A program made the translations under genes and the position numbers. Positions 18,589 to 27,566 of a stretch of DNA of 64,000 nt are shown here, one piece after another. Origin of the DNA: Cellvibrio zantedeschiae (GTDB lineage Bacteria; Pseudomonadota; Gammaproteobacteria; Pseudomonadales; Cellvibrionaceae); contig NZ_BMYZ01000003.1 of the NCBI RefSeq assembly GCF_014652535.1, positions 62,001-126,000 of the forward strand, written 5' to 3'. Under the pieces are notes generated by a model. It did not search any database. It saw nothing but the letters and a program-made list of their open reading frames with translations, and was not told the DNA's origin. How positions within the stretch are numbered: the first letter of the stretch is position 1; every line of letters begins with the position of its first letter.

Positions 18589-19673
18589 TAATTGCCTCCG
18601 TGGCGACTAAAAGCTAAACGGTCTTTCTGACGCAAATATTCTTTTACCAGCGCCGCTGAACCCGAAAAATCTGGTAGCGGTTGCTGCACATTATTTTTCT
18701 TTAACTGATCCAAATCGTTGAGCACAATTTGCGCTTGATCATTTAACGGATAGTAATCGCGAATCCAGCTTTGGGCTTTGTCCAAACTCGCTTGATAAAC
18801 GTGTTGTTCTTCGCGCAGCAAACCGATTTGCGCTTGCTCTAACATTAAACGCAAATTTTGTTTCAAATACATTTGATCTTCGGGTGGAAGAATTGCGTCG
18901 ACACGGCGGCCCTGGTCGCGCACGCGCACATAAATACTCAATTTATGCCAAACATGCTTACCCATATTTTTTACACGCTGCCACAGGGTGGTAGAGGTTG
19001 GCTCTTCACCTTGCTCCATTGCCGCAATGGCTTCTTCGTCTTCTTCAAACAAAGGTTCGATTAAGGGAATATTTTCAATTTGCTGGGTAATAGCGAGCAA
19101 TTGCAAATAGATGCCTTCGCGATCAACTTTGCTCGCTAATTTTAGCGCTTCAATTTCTTCCGTCAGTTTTTTGCGGGCAGGAAACAAATCGGCATTTTGC
19201 ATTTCTGCCAAAACACTATTTGCAGATTGCGCCAAAGCCAAGGAATTAGTGGCCTCGTGTTCCATCAAAATACGTTGGTTAGCCATGCGTAACAGAAAAT
19301 CAACTTCTGCCAATTTCCAATCGTCATGACTCATATTAGTGAGCGCCAAAACTTTCGACGTTGTGCTATCCAAACGCTGGGTTAATTCTGTGACATCGCC
19401 CTGCACCTGCTTATCTTGTGCAGCGAGATCTTCAGCAACTTTTGCTTCAAGCGCTTTGCGTTTAATTTCAATCGCCTGGGTTTGTTCAAGCAACTCGCTA
19501 TTCAATTTTTTTATAGCTTGATGTTGATACCATAAAAATACTGATACGCCCGCAACCAATGCCAATAACACCAACATAATCCATTGGCCCAAGCGCGACC
19601 TCACTGGTCTTAGGGTTGTTTTGGTTGCAGCTTGCACTTCATCAGCCTGTGCCGAAGTATTCAGGTCACTCAC
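18588..19673 (-). CDS. hemX: HemX, heme-operon membrane protein
   Basis: HemX is a single-pass inner-membrane protein once labelled uroporphyrinogen-III methyltransferase. It lacks that catalytic fold and its role in heme synthesis is unclear. The 361-residue product has a cytosolic N-tail of about 30 residues, a membrane helix near 31-50 (MLVLLALVAGVSVFLW), a coiled-coil region to about 125, and a family core with LAEVDFLLRMANQRILME and the C-terminal Y.. ASLDKAQSWIRDYY. The start is a GTG at 19673. It lies between hemD (48-bp gap) and hemY (1-bp overlap). Confidence 0.92.
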   Translation of the reverse strand: MSDLNTSAQADEVQAATKTTLRPVRSRLGQWIMLVLLALVAGVSVFLWYQHQAIKKLNSELLEQTQAIEIKRKALEAKVAEDLAAQDKQVQGDVTELTQRLDSTTSKVLALTNMSHDDWKLAEVDFLLRMANQRILMEHEATNSLALAQSANSVLAEMQNADLFPARKKLTEEIEALKLASKVDREGIYLQLLAITQQIENIPLIEPLFEEDEEAIAAMEQGEEPTSTTLWQRVKNMGKHVWHKLSIYVRVRDQGRRVDAILPPEDQMYLKQNLRLMLEQAQIGLLREEQHVYQASLDKAQSWIRDYYPLNDQAQIVLNDLDQLKKNNVQQPLPDFSGSAALVKEYLRQKDRLAFSRHGGN

Positions 19674-19721
19674 GTTTGTACACCCTTATTAACTTGCGTT
19701 TAAACAATACTAGCTTGCGAT

Positions 19722-20549
19722 TTAACCCTGTGTGTTTTCACTCAATGAGTACTCTCGTTTTAAATCCAAAAGTCCCTGCAACATACTGGCTTCAGTTGCA
19801 TTTTGAGCGGCATATACCCGGGGAAATCCCGCCGCTTTCGCCAGTTCCAGAATACGTTGGCTCGGCACCAGCAAATGCATGTTTAGCATGACCTGAGTGG
19901 CCGTGACGGTCATCTGGCGTACGATCTTTTGCAAATTTTCCAAGGCTTCGCCGCTGTGCAAAACTACCACTAAATTGGGAATTGTTTGCGTCAAGAGTTG
20001 CGCAAAGGCGCGCCCGGATTCAGCCGGTAATATACGCTGGTAGAGCTCACAATAATCCACTTGCGCACCGCGTTCACGCAGGACTTCACCAATATGTGGA
20101 CGACCGCCCAAACCGCGAAAAACCAGAATTCTCTCACCGGTTACCGACTGCAACGCGGGCGATTGCAAAAGGGTTTCGCTGGTCATAGCGCCGGTTTGCG
20201 ATTGCGCCAAATCCGTTACCCTGACACCGCGCTCTTGCAGTTGCCTTGCGGTAGTTTCACCCACCGCAAAAAAGTCCACCCCGTAAGGCAATTGTGGCCA
20301 GTAATTTTCAAGCCATTCAAAACCATGTTCTACCGCATTTTGGCTTACAAAAATGGCTTTGCTGTAGAGATCAAAATCCAGGATGCGATTTTTAATCGCG
20401 CGAACTTGTGGCTCCTCGCTTACAGGAACAATTTCCAGCAAGGAAATTAAGCTGGTCTTAGCTCCCTGCGCGCGCAAACGCTCCGCCCATGGCTTGGCTT
20501 GTGCCTGGGGGCGAGTGACGACTATATGCAATCCAGTTAGATCATCCAT
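19722..20549 (-). CDS. hemD: Uroporphyrinogen-III synthase HemD
   Basis: HemD closes hydroxymethylbilane to uroporphyrinogen III with inversion of ring D. The 275 residues are close to the usual 250-ish length, and conservation is low as is normal in this family. Recognisable elements are the opening GLHIVVTRPQAQAKPW, the IFVSQNAVEHGFEWL block, FFAVGETTARQLQERGV, and ILVFRGLGGRPHIGEVLRERGA, the typical hinge-region motif. The substrate-handling Tyr region follows in VDYCELYQRI. It starts 17 bp after hemC, so the operon order hemC-hemD-hemX-hemY matches pseudomonads and enterobacteria. Confidence 0.93.
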   Translation of the reverse strand: MDDLTGLHIVVTRPQAQAKPWAERLRAQGAKTSLISLLEIVPVSEEPQVRAIKNRILDFDLYSKAIFVSQNAVEHGFEWLENYWPQLPYGVDFFAVGETTARQLQERGVRVTDLAQSQTGAMTSETLLQSPALQSVTGERILVFRGLGGRPHIGEVLRERGAQVDYCELYQRILPAESGRAFAQLLTQTIPNLVVVLHSGEALENLQKIVRQMTVTATQVMLNMHLLVPSQRILELAKAAGFPRVYAAQNATEASMLQGLLDLKREYSLSENTQG

Positions 20550-20566
20550 AGAGGGCGCCTAGCTCG

Positions 20567-21526
20567 TTAGTCATCTGCGCCTGTCGCATAGACTTCGGCA
20601 AGGATTTTATCGGCTCCCGCAGCCAGAAGCCGATCAGCCAGGGCTATGCCCATAGCTTCGCCGTCATTAACATGGCCGCGAATTTCATCGCGTAGCATGC
20701 GCTCACCATCCGGCGACCCCACCAGACCACGCAACCATAGACCATCATCGGTATGCACTGCGTAGCAAGCAATGGGCACTTGGCAGCCACCTTTCAAGCG
20801 GCGGTTCATTGCACGCTCTGCAATAACCTGTTGCGCAGTGAGTTCGTGATGTAAGGGTGACAACAATTCCTGCGTGGCATCATCATCTATACGGCATTCA
20901 ATACCTACCGCCCCCTGGCCGCCCGCAGGCAGCGAAAAATCTACACTTATGTAGGAGCGAATGCGCTCGCTCAGTTCAAGGCGAATCAGGCCTGCAGCGG
21001 CGAGGATAATTGCATCATATTCACCATTGTCGAGTTTTTGTAAGCGGGTTTGAACGTTGCCGCGCAAAAACTTGACCGTTAAATCCGGGCGAGCGGCCAG
21101 CAGCTGGCATTGGCGACGCAAACTCGATGTGCCCACCACGCTGCCCGCCGGCAGCTCATCAAAATTATTGTAATCGTTAGAGACAAATGCATCGCGCGCA
21201 TCTTCACGCGGGCAAATAACCGACAGGCCTAAACCCTCAGGAAACTCCATGGGTACGTCTTTCATCGAATGCACGGCGATGTCGGCCTGGTCTTCCAGAA
21301 GCGCCTGCTCTAACTCCTTCACAAACAAACCTTTGCCACCCACTTTGGCCAATGGAACGTCGAGAATCTTGTCACCGCGGCTGGTCAAGGGCACCAGTTC
21401 AATCTCTAAATCGGGGTGATATTTAAGAAGTTCTGCTTTTACATATTCGGCTTGCCACAAGGCAAGCAAGCTTTTACGCGTTGCGATACGCAGACGGGCG
21501 CGCGAGGCGGATGGAGAGGCGGACAT
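20567..21526 (-). CDS. hemC: Porphobilinogen deaminase (hydroxymethylbilane synthase) HemC
   Basis: HemC polymerises four porphobilinogens to hydroxymethylbilane. The sequence shows [19 protein letters not shown] at the N-terminus, SRGDKILD, the [11 protein letters not shown] loop, [24 protein letters not shown] and the dipyrromethane cofactor cysteine in [10 protein letters not shown]. All are expected for an active enzyme. The frame reaches a GTG at 21547; I prefer the ATG at 21526, which leaves a short serine-rich lead before the conserved start (319 residues). It is the first gene of the operon, with a probable extended -10 promoter just upstream. Confidence 0.96.
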   Translation of the reverse strand: MSASPSASRARLRIATRKSLLALWQAEYVKAELLKYHPDLEIELVPLTSRGDKILDVPLAKVGGKGLFVKELEQALLEDQADIAVHSMKDVPMEFPEGLGLSVICPREDARDAFVSNDYNNFDELPAGSVVGTSSLRRQCQLLAARPDLTVKFLRGNVQTRLQKLDNGEYDAIILAAAGLIRLELSERIRSYISVDFSLPAGGQGAVGIECRIDDDATQELLSPLHHELTAQQVIAERAMNRRLKGGCQVPIACYAVHTDDGLWLRGLVGSPDGERMLRDEIRGHVNDGEAMGIALADRLLAAGADKILAEVYATGADD

Positions 21527-21558
21527 ATAAGGCTTCACTGACAACACATTTGCTGCGA

Positions 21559-21588
21559 ATCATACCAGAGCCAGCGGACGGCAACCAA
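21559..21588 (-). promoter_or_regulatory. Probable sigma-70 promoter of hemCDXY
   Basis: On the minus strand an extended -10 (TGGTATGAT) ends about 33 bp before the hemC ATG, with a TTGGTT -35 at 18-bp spacing. Confidence 0.5.
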
Positions 21589-21633
21589 TGTCAGCTGTCA
21601 TGGACATTTGCAATATCGCCAATAAATTCCCCC

Positions 21634-21668
21634 AAAAAAAACGCCAGGACATGCCTGGCGTTTTTTCA
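21634..21668 (-). terminator. Terminator of the sodium:solute symporter gene
   Basis: The perfect 9-bp stem aacgccagg/cctggcgtt is followed by eight T on the minus strand, 15 bp after the symporter stop. Confidence 0.9.
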
Positions 21669-21682
21669 GCAGCATGTGCTTA

Positions 21683-23128
21683 TTAGGCTCCGCCGGCCAG
21701 CTTGTGGTGAACACCGTGAGTGTTGGCAATTATCTGTTTCATTAGTGAGCCTGCCAGCATGCCAATCACTGCCGCAATCAGGCCCGCCAATTGCCCCGGA
21801 ATTTCTTCACCATAAGGAGTAATCAGGAAAAATATCCAAACGACCAAACCCAGGGTAATCGAAAAAATTGCACCCTGGGTAGTTGCACGCTTCCAATACA
21901 GGCCAAACACTAAAGGAATAAAGGCACCCACCAAAGTCACCTGATAAGCGCTGGACACCATGTCATAAATTGACGTGCCTTCTAATGCGATTGCGTAAGT
22001 ACACACAGCAATACTAAACAGTAAAACGGCAATACGCATGGTGCGCAATTCTTGTTTGTCGCTCACGCGCGGAAAGAATTGTCTCCAAATATTTTCAACA
22101 AACGTAACAGAAGGCGCAAGCAAAGTTGCAGATGCTGTTGATTTAAGGGCTGACAAAAGTGCGCCGAAAAAAATCACCTGCATGATAAACGGCATATGTT
22201 CCAGAACTAAGGTTGGAATAACTTTTTGCGGATCTTCTGAAATTAGTTGCTGTGCTTTTTCCGGCATAATAATTAAAGCGCTAGTCACCAGGAACATGGG
22301 TACAAACGCAAACAAAATATAACTGATACCACCAATTACCGGGCCGCGCGTTGCAGCTTTTTGATCTTTTGCAGACATCACACGCTGGAACACATCCTGT
22401 TGCGGAATTGAACCAAACATCATCGTAATAGCAGCGGCGACAAAAAACATAACTTCGCTAAAACTAGGCTCGGGTAAAAAACGGAACAAATCCTTGCTTT
22501 GTGCAAGCTCAATAACTTTACCAGCACCGCCCGCTAAATCTGCAGCCACAAATGCAATAATCGATAAACCCACAACCAGAATAATCATTTGTACAAAATC
22601 AGTTACTGCCACCGACCACATACCACCAAAAAGTGTGTAGGCGAGAATGGAAGCTGTACCTATCATCATGCCAACTGGAACACTAATGGCACCTGCAGAT
22701 AACAAATTAAACACCAGCCCCAACGCGGTCACTTGTGCAGACACCCAACCAAGATAGCTAAGAATAATTGTTATTGAACAAACAACTTCTACTTTGCGAC
22801 CATAACGTTCGCGGTAATAATCGCTAATCGTTAGTAAGGTCATTTTGTACAGCTTGGCCGCAAAAAATAATCCCACCAGAATTAAACAGGTTCCTGCACC
22901 AAACGGATCTTCAACGATTCCGTTTAAACCGGACTCTACAAAACGTGCTGGAATACCTAATACTGTTTCAGAACCAAACCAGGTTGCGAAGGTGGTAGTG
23001 ATCACCATGATTAAGGGTAAATGACGACCGGCGATTGCAAAGTCCGTGGTATTTTTCACACGCTTTGCCGCCCACAAACCTATGGCGATAGTGACTAGCA
23101 GATAAAGAAAAACCAAGCCTAGTAGCAT
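21683..23128 (-). CDS. Sodium:solute symporter (SSF family)
   Basis: This polytopic inner-membrane symporter of the SSS/SSF family has about 13 predicted helices over 481 residues. The N-terminal signature appears as FAIAGRHLPLIMVITTTFATWFG (core ATWFGSETVLG), followed by LYKMTLLTISDYYRERYGRKV and GGMWSVAVTDFVQ. The latter corresponds to the TM5-6 region of PutP/PanF-like carriers. The substrate is not predictable. The frame extends upstream to a position at 23185, but the ATG at 23128 begins directly with the first helix and gives the normal family start. It is monocistronic with a strong terminator. Confidence 0.88.
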   Translation of the reverse strand: MLLGLVFLYLLVTIAIGLWAAKRVKNTTDFAIAGRHLPLIMVITTTFATWFGSETVLGIPARFVESGLNGIVEDPFGAGTCLILVGLFFAAKLYKMTLLTISDYYRERYGRKVEVVCSITIILSYLGWVSAQVTALGLVFNLLSAGAISVPVGMMIGTASILAYTLFGGMWSVAVTDFVQMIILVVGLSIIAFVAADLAGGAGKVIELAQSKDLFRFLPEPSFSEVMFFVAAAITMMFGSIPQQDVFQRVMSAKDQKAATRGPVIGGISYILFAFVPMFLVTSALIIMPEKAQQLISEDPQKVIPTLVLEHMPFIMQVIFFGALLSALKSTASATLLAPSVTFVENIWRQFFPRVSDKQELRTMRIAVLLFSIAVCTYAIALEGTSIYDMVSSAYQVTLVGAFIPLVFGLYWKRATTQGAIFSITLGLVVWIFFLITPYGEEIPGQLAGLIAAVIGMLAGSLMKQIIANTHGVHHKLAGGA

Positions 23129-23429
23129 GATGGAACCAGCCCTCTTAAAAATTGATTTTGGTGATAGCGCTGCACGGTAAGCCACTCTCCAATCTCCACC
23201 GGCAGGGATTTAGCCATGGAGCCCAACTGTTTTGAATGAGGAAGAACCGATCCTTCAGGACGAAGGGACAATACGCTTGTTATTCGACTTATTTGCAATA
23301 ATTTTACCAATCTGAAGCAGGCTGGTAAAAAATATCAAAGTGCTTAAGACGCTGCATTTTAAAGAGTTTTGCGTACCAAAATCCAGCGCCATACTGAGAA
23401 ATTAAGCTGTAGGAAAAAATGGCAGGACA
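23129..23429. other. Intergenic region upstream of the symporter
   Basis: I see no supported gene in these 300 bases. They should hold the symporter promoter. The short dyad acca/tggt near 23308-23332 has no assigned role. Confidence 0.4.
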
Positions 23430-23461
23430 AAAACAATTTGACCCCGCATAGCGAGGTCAAA
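23430..23461 (-). terminator. Terminator of sutA
   Basis: tttgaccccgc pairs with gcgaggtcaaa (one mismatch) across a 3-nt loop; a T-rich tract with one interruption follows on the minus strand. Confidence 0.75.
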
Positions 23462-23489
23462 TGTAGAGCGAAAGAATACAGAAATGATC

Positions 23490-23801
23490 TTAAATGGGGC
23501 GACCACCGTAATCAGGGCTAGGTTTTTTTGGCGGATCAGCAGTGACATTGGCTGGCACTTCATTGATTTTGCCACCACGCGCCAGAAATGCAGCTACCTG
23601 GTCTTCCAACTCGTCGCGAATTTTTTGACGTGATGCAATACTGAAATCCTCCAAGGCCTCAGCTGTCACAGCTGCTGCTTTGGTACTTGCAGTATAACCA
23701 CCCTCATCGCTATCTAATGGCTCATCATCGGTATCTTCGACTTCCCCATCTTCAATGGGTTCTTCGATTTCATCTTCTTCGTTAATGAGATCATCACTCA
23801 T
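23490..23801 (-). CDS. sutA: SutA-like RNA polymerase-binding transcriptional regulator
   Basis: This 103-residue protein has a very acidic disordered N-terminus (about 1-35, mostly E and D), a central alpha-helical stretch (EALEDFSIASRQKIRDEL, EDQVAAFLARGGKINEV) and the C-terminal block NVTADPPKKPSPDYGGRPI. That architecture and the ADPPKKP..YG.RPI ending match Pseudomonas aeruginosa SutA, which binds RNA polymerase and raises expression of ribosomal and housekeeping genes in slow-growing cells. AGGTGA lies 7 nt before the ATG. It stands alone with its own terminator, close to the PII-amtB genes as in pseudomonads. The functional transfer is inference from family. Confidence 0.85.
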   Translation of the reverse strand: MSDDLINEEDEIEEPIEDGEVEDTDDEPLDSDEGGYTASTKAAAVTAEALEDFSIASRQKIRDELEDQVAAFLARGGKINEVPANVTADPPKKPSPDYGGRPI

Positions 23802-24170
23802 ACTTTCACCTGCATTTCATTTAACTATTTTTAAATCTGATTTACACCGGATAACAATCACAAACGCGCGGTTTGTTCTTTGCTTTAGTATATAGCTCAG
23901 ACTTTGCGCTACGTCATGGATACTACAATAAATTTTTAGTCTTTTTCTCTCTTAAGGTCAACTAGCGCAGCCTTTACAGTTATTACCCCTTATGAGATGC
24001 AGTCGCATTTTACTGTTACGAACGACAAGCGCAATCGGGTATTTATAAAACTTAACCAGAAACCCCAAATTAAAATAAAAAGTGGTTTTTAAACCCTTGT
24101 CGTGCTCATTTTTTACACAAACCTGCCACCAAACAACACACTTTTGCTTCATCTACCCAAATTAAAGGTA
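23802..24170. other. AT-rich intergenic region upstream of sutA
   Basis: No convincing gene lies in these 369 bases; a 64-codon minus-strand frame here lacks a ribosome site and has atypical composition. A TATACT hexamer on the minus strand (23887-23892) is the best -10 for sutA, about 90 bp from its ATG. Confidence 0.4.
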
Positions 24171-24203
24171 AAAAAAAGCGCACCTGAAAGTGCGCATTTT
24201 TGT
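24171..24203 (-). terminator. Terminator after the distal PII gene
   Basis: The stem gcgcac/gtgcgc has a 6-nt loop and is followed by at least seven T on the minus strand. Confidence 0.88.
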
Positions 24204-24212
24204 GATATAAAC

Positions 24213-24566
<354 letters not shown>

Positions 24567-24774
24567 TTATGGTCTCATTGAGTGTAGCGCTTTTATTAAA
24601 AGAACGCCCAAATTGTCTTTTCTTCACCAATTGCATTTGGTTACGAATTTAAAAAAACCTAAGATACACGTTAGCTATACGAAAAGCACCTATCCACTTT
24701 GCACAATTTGATGACCTCAATTCCGCATCGCCGAATTGGACATCATTACATCTATGGTTGCATTGTGGAGGGTT

Positions 24775-24810
24775 AAAAAAAGCCCCTTGCGGAATCACAA
24801 GGAGCTTTTC
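24775..24810 (-). terminator. Terminator of amtB
   Basis: aaaagccccttg pairs with caaggagctttt across an 8-nt loop; six or more T follow on the minus strand. It separates amtB from the second PII gene. Confidence 0.88.
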
Positions 24811-24834
24811 CAATTCACTGGATCAACTCAACGA

Positions 24835-26355
24835 TTAAGAGTGGTAAGCACGCTCACCGTGCTCAGCAGTATCCAAACCTTCGGTTTCCAACTCTTCAGT
24901 TACACGCAGGCCAACAATTACATCAACCAGTTTGTAAGCTACAAGCGAAACCAAGCCTGACCAGAATATGGTAATGAGAACCGCTTTGGCTTGAATCCAC
25001 ACTTGCGTGCCAATTCCAGAGAAGCCCCAAGTACCAGCAACATAATCGTACACACCAGTACCACCCAGATCAGGGCTGTTGAACACACCGGTCAACAATG
25101 CACCCAAGATACCGCCGATACAGTGAACACCAAACACGTCAAGGCTGTCGTCATAACCGAGGATTGCTTTGAGTTTCAGTACCGCAAGCATACATACGAA
25201 ACCACCAATCACACCAATTACGATACTACCCATTGGGCCTACCCAACCGCACGCAGGAGTAATAGCAACCAGACCAGCAACTGCACCTGAAGCAGCACCC
25301 AACATGGTTGGTTTGCCACGGATTGCCCACTCACCGAATGCCCAAGCCAATACTGCCGCAGCGGTAGCAAGGAAGGTATTGATAAACACTTGAGCAGCAA
25401 AGGCGTTAGCTTCAAGGTTAGAACCTACGTTGAAACCGAACCAACCTACCCACAGTAAAGCAGCGCCGATCATAGTGAACGGAACATTGTGCGGAGCCAA
25501 AGATTGAGTACCGTAACCCTTACGTTTACCAATCAACAAGCAACCAACCAAACCAGCAATACCGGCGTTGATATGCACTACGGTACCGCCTGCGAAATCC
25601 AGGGCACCCATTTGGAAGATGTAACCAGCACCGGCAGTTGCAGCGTCAGCAGCTTCTTTAGTGGTGTAAGCATCTGGACCCGCCCAGAACCAAACCATGT
25701 GCGCAATTGGCAAGTAAGCGAAGGTGAACCACAACACCATGAAAATCAGCACTGCAGAGAACTTCATACGCTCAGCGAAAGCACCTACGATCAAGCAAGG
25801 AGTCAAGGCAGCGAAGGTCATTTGGAACGCAGCATACAAATATTCAGGAATATAAATTCCTTTGCTGAACGTTGCTGCAGCCGTCAAATTGCCTGCCGCA
25901 TCCAGCATCCCTTTTAGGAAGAGACGATCGAGGCCGCCGATAAACGGACTGCCTGACGTGAACGCCAGAGAGTAACCATAAACTGCCCACAAAATGCTGA
26001 TAAGGCAGAAGGTTACAAAGATTTGCATAGACAGTGACAGTACGTTTTTAGCACGCACCATACCGCCGTAGAAGAGAGCCAAGCCTGGCAACACCATGAA
26101 CAATACCAACAAGGTACTGGTCAGCATCCAGGCGATATCGCCTTTGTTAAATTCCGGTGCAGCTGGCGCCGCAGCGGCTTCCGCGGGAGCAGCAGCTTCT
26201 GGCGTTGCTGCAACTTCTGCAGCGGGGGCAACAACTTCAGCAGCACTGCTTGCAGAAGCAGCATCTTGGGCAAACACATCGGCTGCACCAACCATTAAGC
26301 CCACAACGCCTGCGACGAGCAGGAGCTTACGGCTAATTTCGACAAATTTCTTCAC
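24835..26355 (-). CDS. amtB: Ammonium transporter AmtB
   Basis: AmtB forms a trimeric inner-membrane ammonium channel gated by GlnK. After a cleavable signal (LLLVAGVVGLMVGAADVFAQ) and an unusual Ala/Pro/Glu linker to about residue 68, eleven helices follow. The twin-histidine pore residues appear in YLPIAHMVWFW and FGVHCIGGILGALLTG. The AmtB signature (DFAGGTVVHINAGIAGL) is complete. The start is a GTG at 26355 with GGAG about 9 nt upstream. It lies 65 bp downstream of a PII gene, the classic glnK-amtB pairing, so NtrC control of both is expected. Confidence 0.96.
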   Translation of the reverse strand: MKKFVEISRKLLLVAGVVGLMVGAADVFAQDAASASSAAEVVAPAAEVAATPEAAAPAEAAAAPAAPEFNKGDIAWMLTSTLLVLFMVLPGLALFYGGMVRAKNVLSLSMQIFVTFCLISILWAVYGYSLAFTSGSPFIGGLDRLFLKGMLDAAGNLTAAATFSKGIYIPEYLYAAFQMTFAALTPCLIVGAFAERMKFSAVLIFMVLWFTFAYLPIAHMVWFWAGPDAYTTKEAADAATAGAGYIFQMGALDFAGGTVVHINAGIAGLVGCLLIGKRKGYGTQSLAPHNVPFTMIGAALLWVGWFGFNVGSNLEANAFAAQVFINTFLATAAAVLAWAFGEWAIRGKPTMLGAASGAVAGLVAITPACGWVGPMGSIVIGVIGGFVCMLAVLKLKAILGYDDSLDVFGVHCIGGILGALLTGVFNSPDLGGTGVYDYVAGTWGFSGIGTQVWIQAKAVLITIFWSGLVSLVAYKLVDVIVGLRVTEELETEGLDTAEHGERAYHS

Positions 26356-26420
26356 GGGAAATTCTCCTAAGTGATTTATCTATGCACAAAACGATCAACG
26401 TTTTTGTACTTGTTATTGAT

Positions 26421-26822
<402 letters not shown>

Positions 26823-26904
26823 TTAAGATGGAAACCACAAAAGCAACACCATAAAGCCTCAAGGGGCTCTGTTTGGCATACGCCTTTATATTCATTTTGG
26901 GTTT

Positions 26905-26923
26905 AGCATTTTGCAGGCCAATT
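26905..26923 (-). promoter_or_regulatory. Sigma-54-type -24/-12 promoter of glnK-amtB
   Basis: The minus strand reads TTGGCCTGCAAAATGCTA, which has the invariant GG-N10-GC spacing with TGGC and TGC boxes. The predicted start is near 26894, leaving a leader of about 135 nt before glnK. Confidence 0.6.
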
Positions 26924-27006
26924 AAAATTTACTTTTTAAATTCAACTACCTACAAAAAATACCAACTTGCATTCAAGCTTCCAGCTGAGCTCCCGAAAGG
27001 CAATAC

Positions 27007-27021
27007 GCACCAAAACAATGC
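27007..27021. promoter_or_regulatory. NtrC-like enhancer site, promoter-proximal
   Basis: gcaccaaaacaatgc has one perfect half-site (GCACCA) and a weak second half. It is centred about 120 bp upstream of the predicted glnK start. Confidence 0.4.
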
Positions 27022-27038
27022 ATATGCGCGTGCGTCCG

Positions 27039-27053
27039 GCACCATTTTGGTGT
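27039..27053. promoter_or_regulatory. NtrC-like enhancer site, promoter-distal
   Basis: gcaccattttggtgt matches the GCACCA-N3-TGGTGC dyad at 14 of 15 positions. Its centre is 32 bp from the proximal site, the same spacing as the two strong E. coli glnA sites. Confidence 0.65.
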
Positions 27054-27218
27054 TCATGGCCTACAGCGGCCTATAAATTACGGAGATAAACGCAATCAAA
27101 GGCATTTAAATCATCTAAAAAAATGAAGACTTAAAACCTCGCTCACCCATGCTCTTAATTGAGTTACGCCCGGACGAAACTAGCGTTAAACTGCACCAAA
27201 GCATATCGAGGAAAATTA

Positions 27219-27461
27219 ATGATTAGTCAATTAGCCCAACGCCTGAGCCAAGAGCTACAAGATGCCATCCCTTTTATCAGCGGACTCATCCCTAAAAAGG
27301 AATTACAAATAGGTTTGCAAGCGGCGCTATCAAAACTGAATCTGGTCACGCGCGAAGAATTCGATGCGCAAACGGCTGTCCTTCAACGCACCCGCCAAAA
27401 GCTGGAAGCACTGGAACTGCGCTGCGCCGAAATAGAGCAAAAACTCAATCAACCGGAATAG
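27219..27461 (+). CDS. ubiK: UbiK accessory factor (YqiC/BMFP family)
   Basis: UbiK is a small accessory factor needed for aerobic ubiquinone synthesis, working with UbiJ. The 80-residue product begins at the ATG at 27219 with AGGA about 9 nt upstream, not at the upstream in-frame codon at 27159. It has the family layout: an N-terminal amphipathic part (ISQLAQRLSQELQDAIP), then LVTREEFDAQTAVLQRTRQKLEALELRCAEIEQKL (coiled coil, core EEFDAQTAVLQRTR). It lies between the PII-amtB genes and comM as in pseudomonads. Confidence 0.9.
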   Translation: MISQLAQRLSQELQDAIPFISGLIPKKELQIGLQAALSKLNLVTREEFDAQTAVLQRTRQKLEALELRCAEIEQKLNQPE

Positions 27462-27566
27462 CCGATTCGTTTTGATTTCCAAACATAAGTTGGTTATATT
27501 TCGAAAACTGACTTATTGATTAAATAAGCGGCAAGGAGCCACAAACACTTACGTAAAGGAATACTA

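Noticed and set aside
23958-24152. 64-codon minus-strand frame upstream of sutA
   Set aside because: No ribosome site, odd composition, and the region is better read as promoter spacer.
25489-25917. 142-codon plus-strand frame opposite amtB
   Set aside because: Antisense to conserved amtB codons; no family resemblance.
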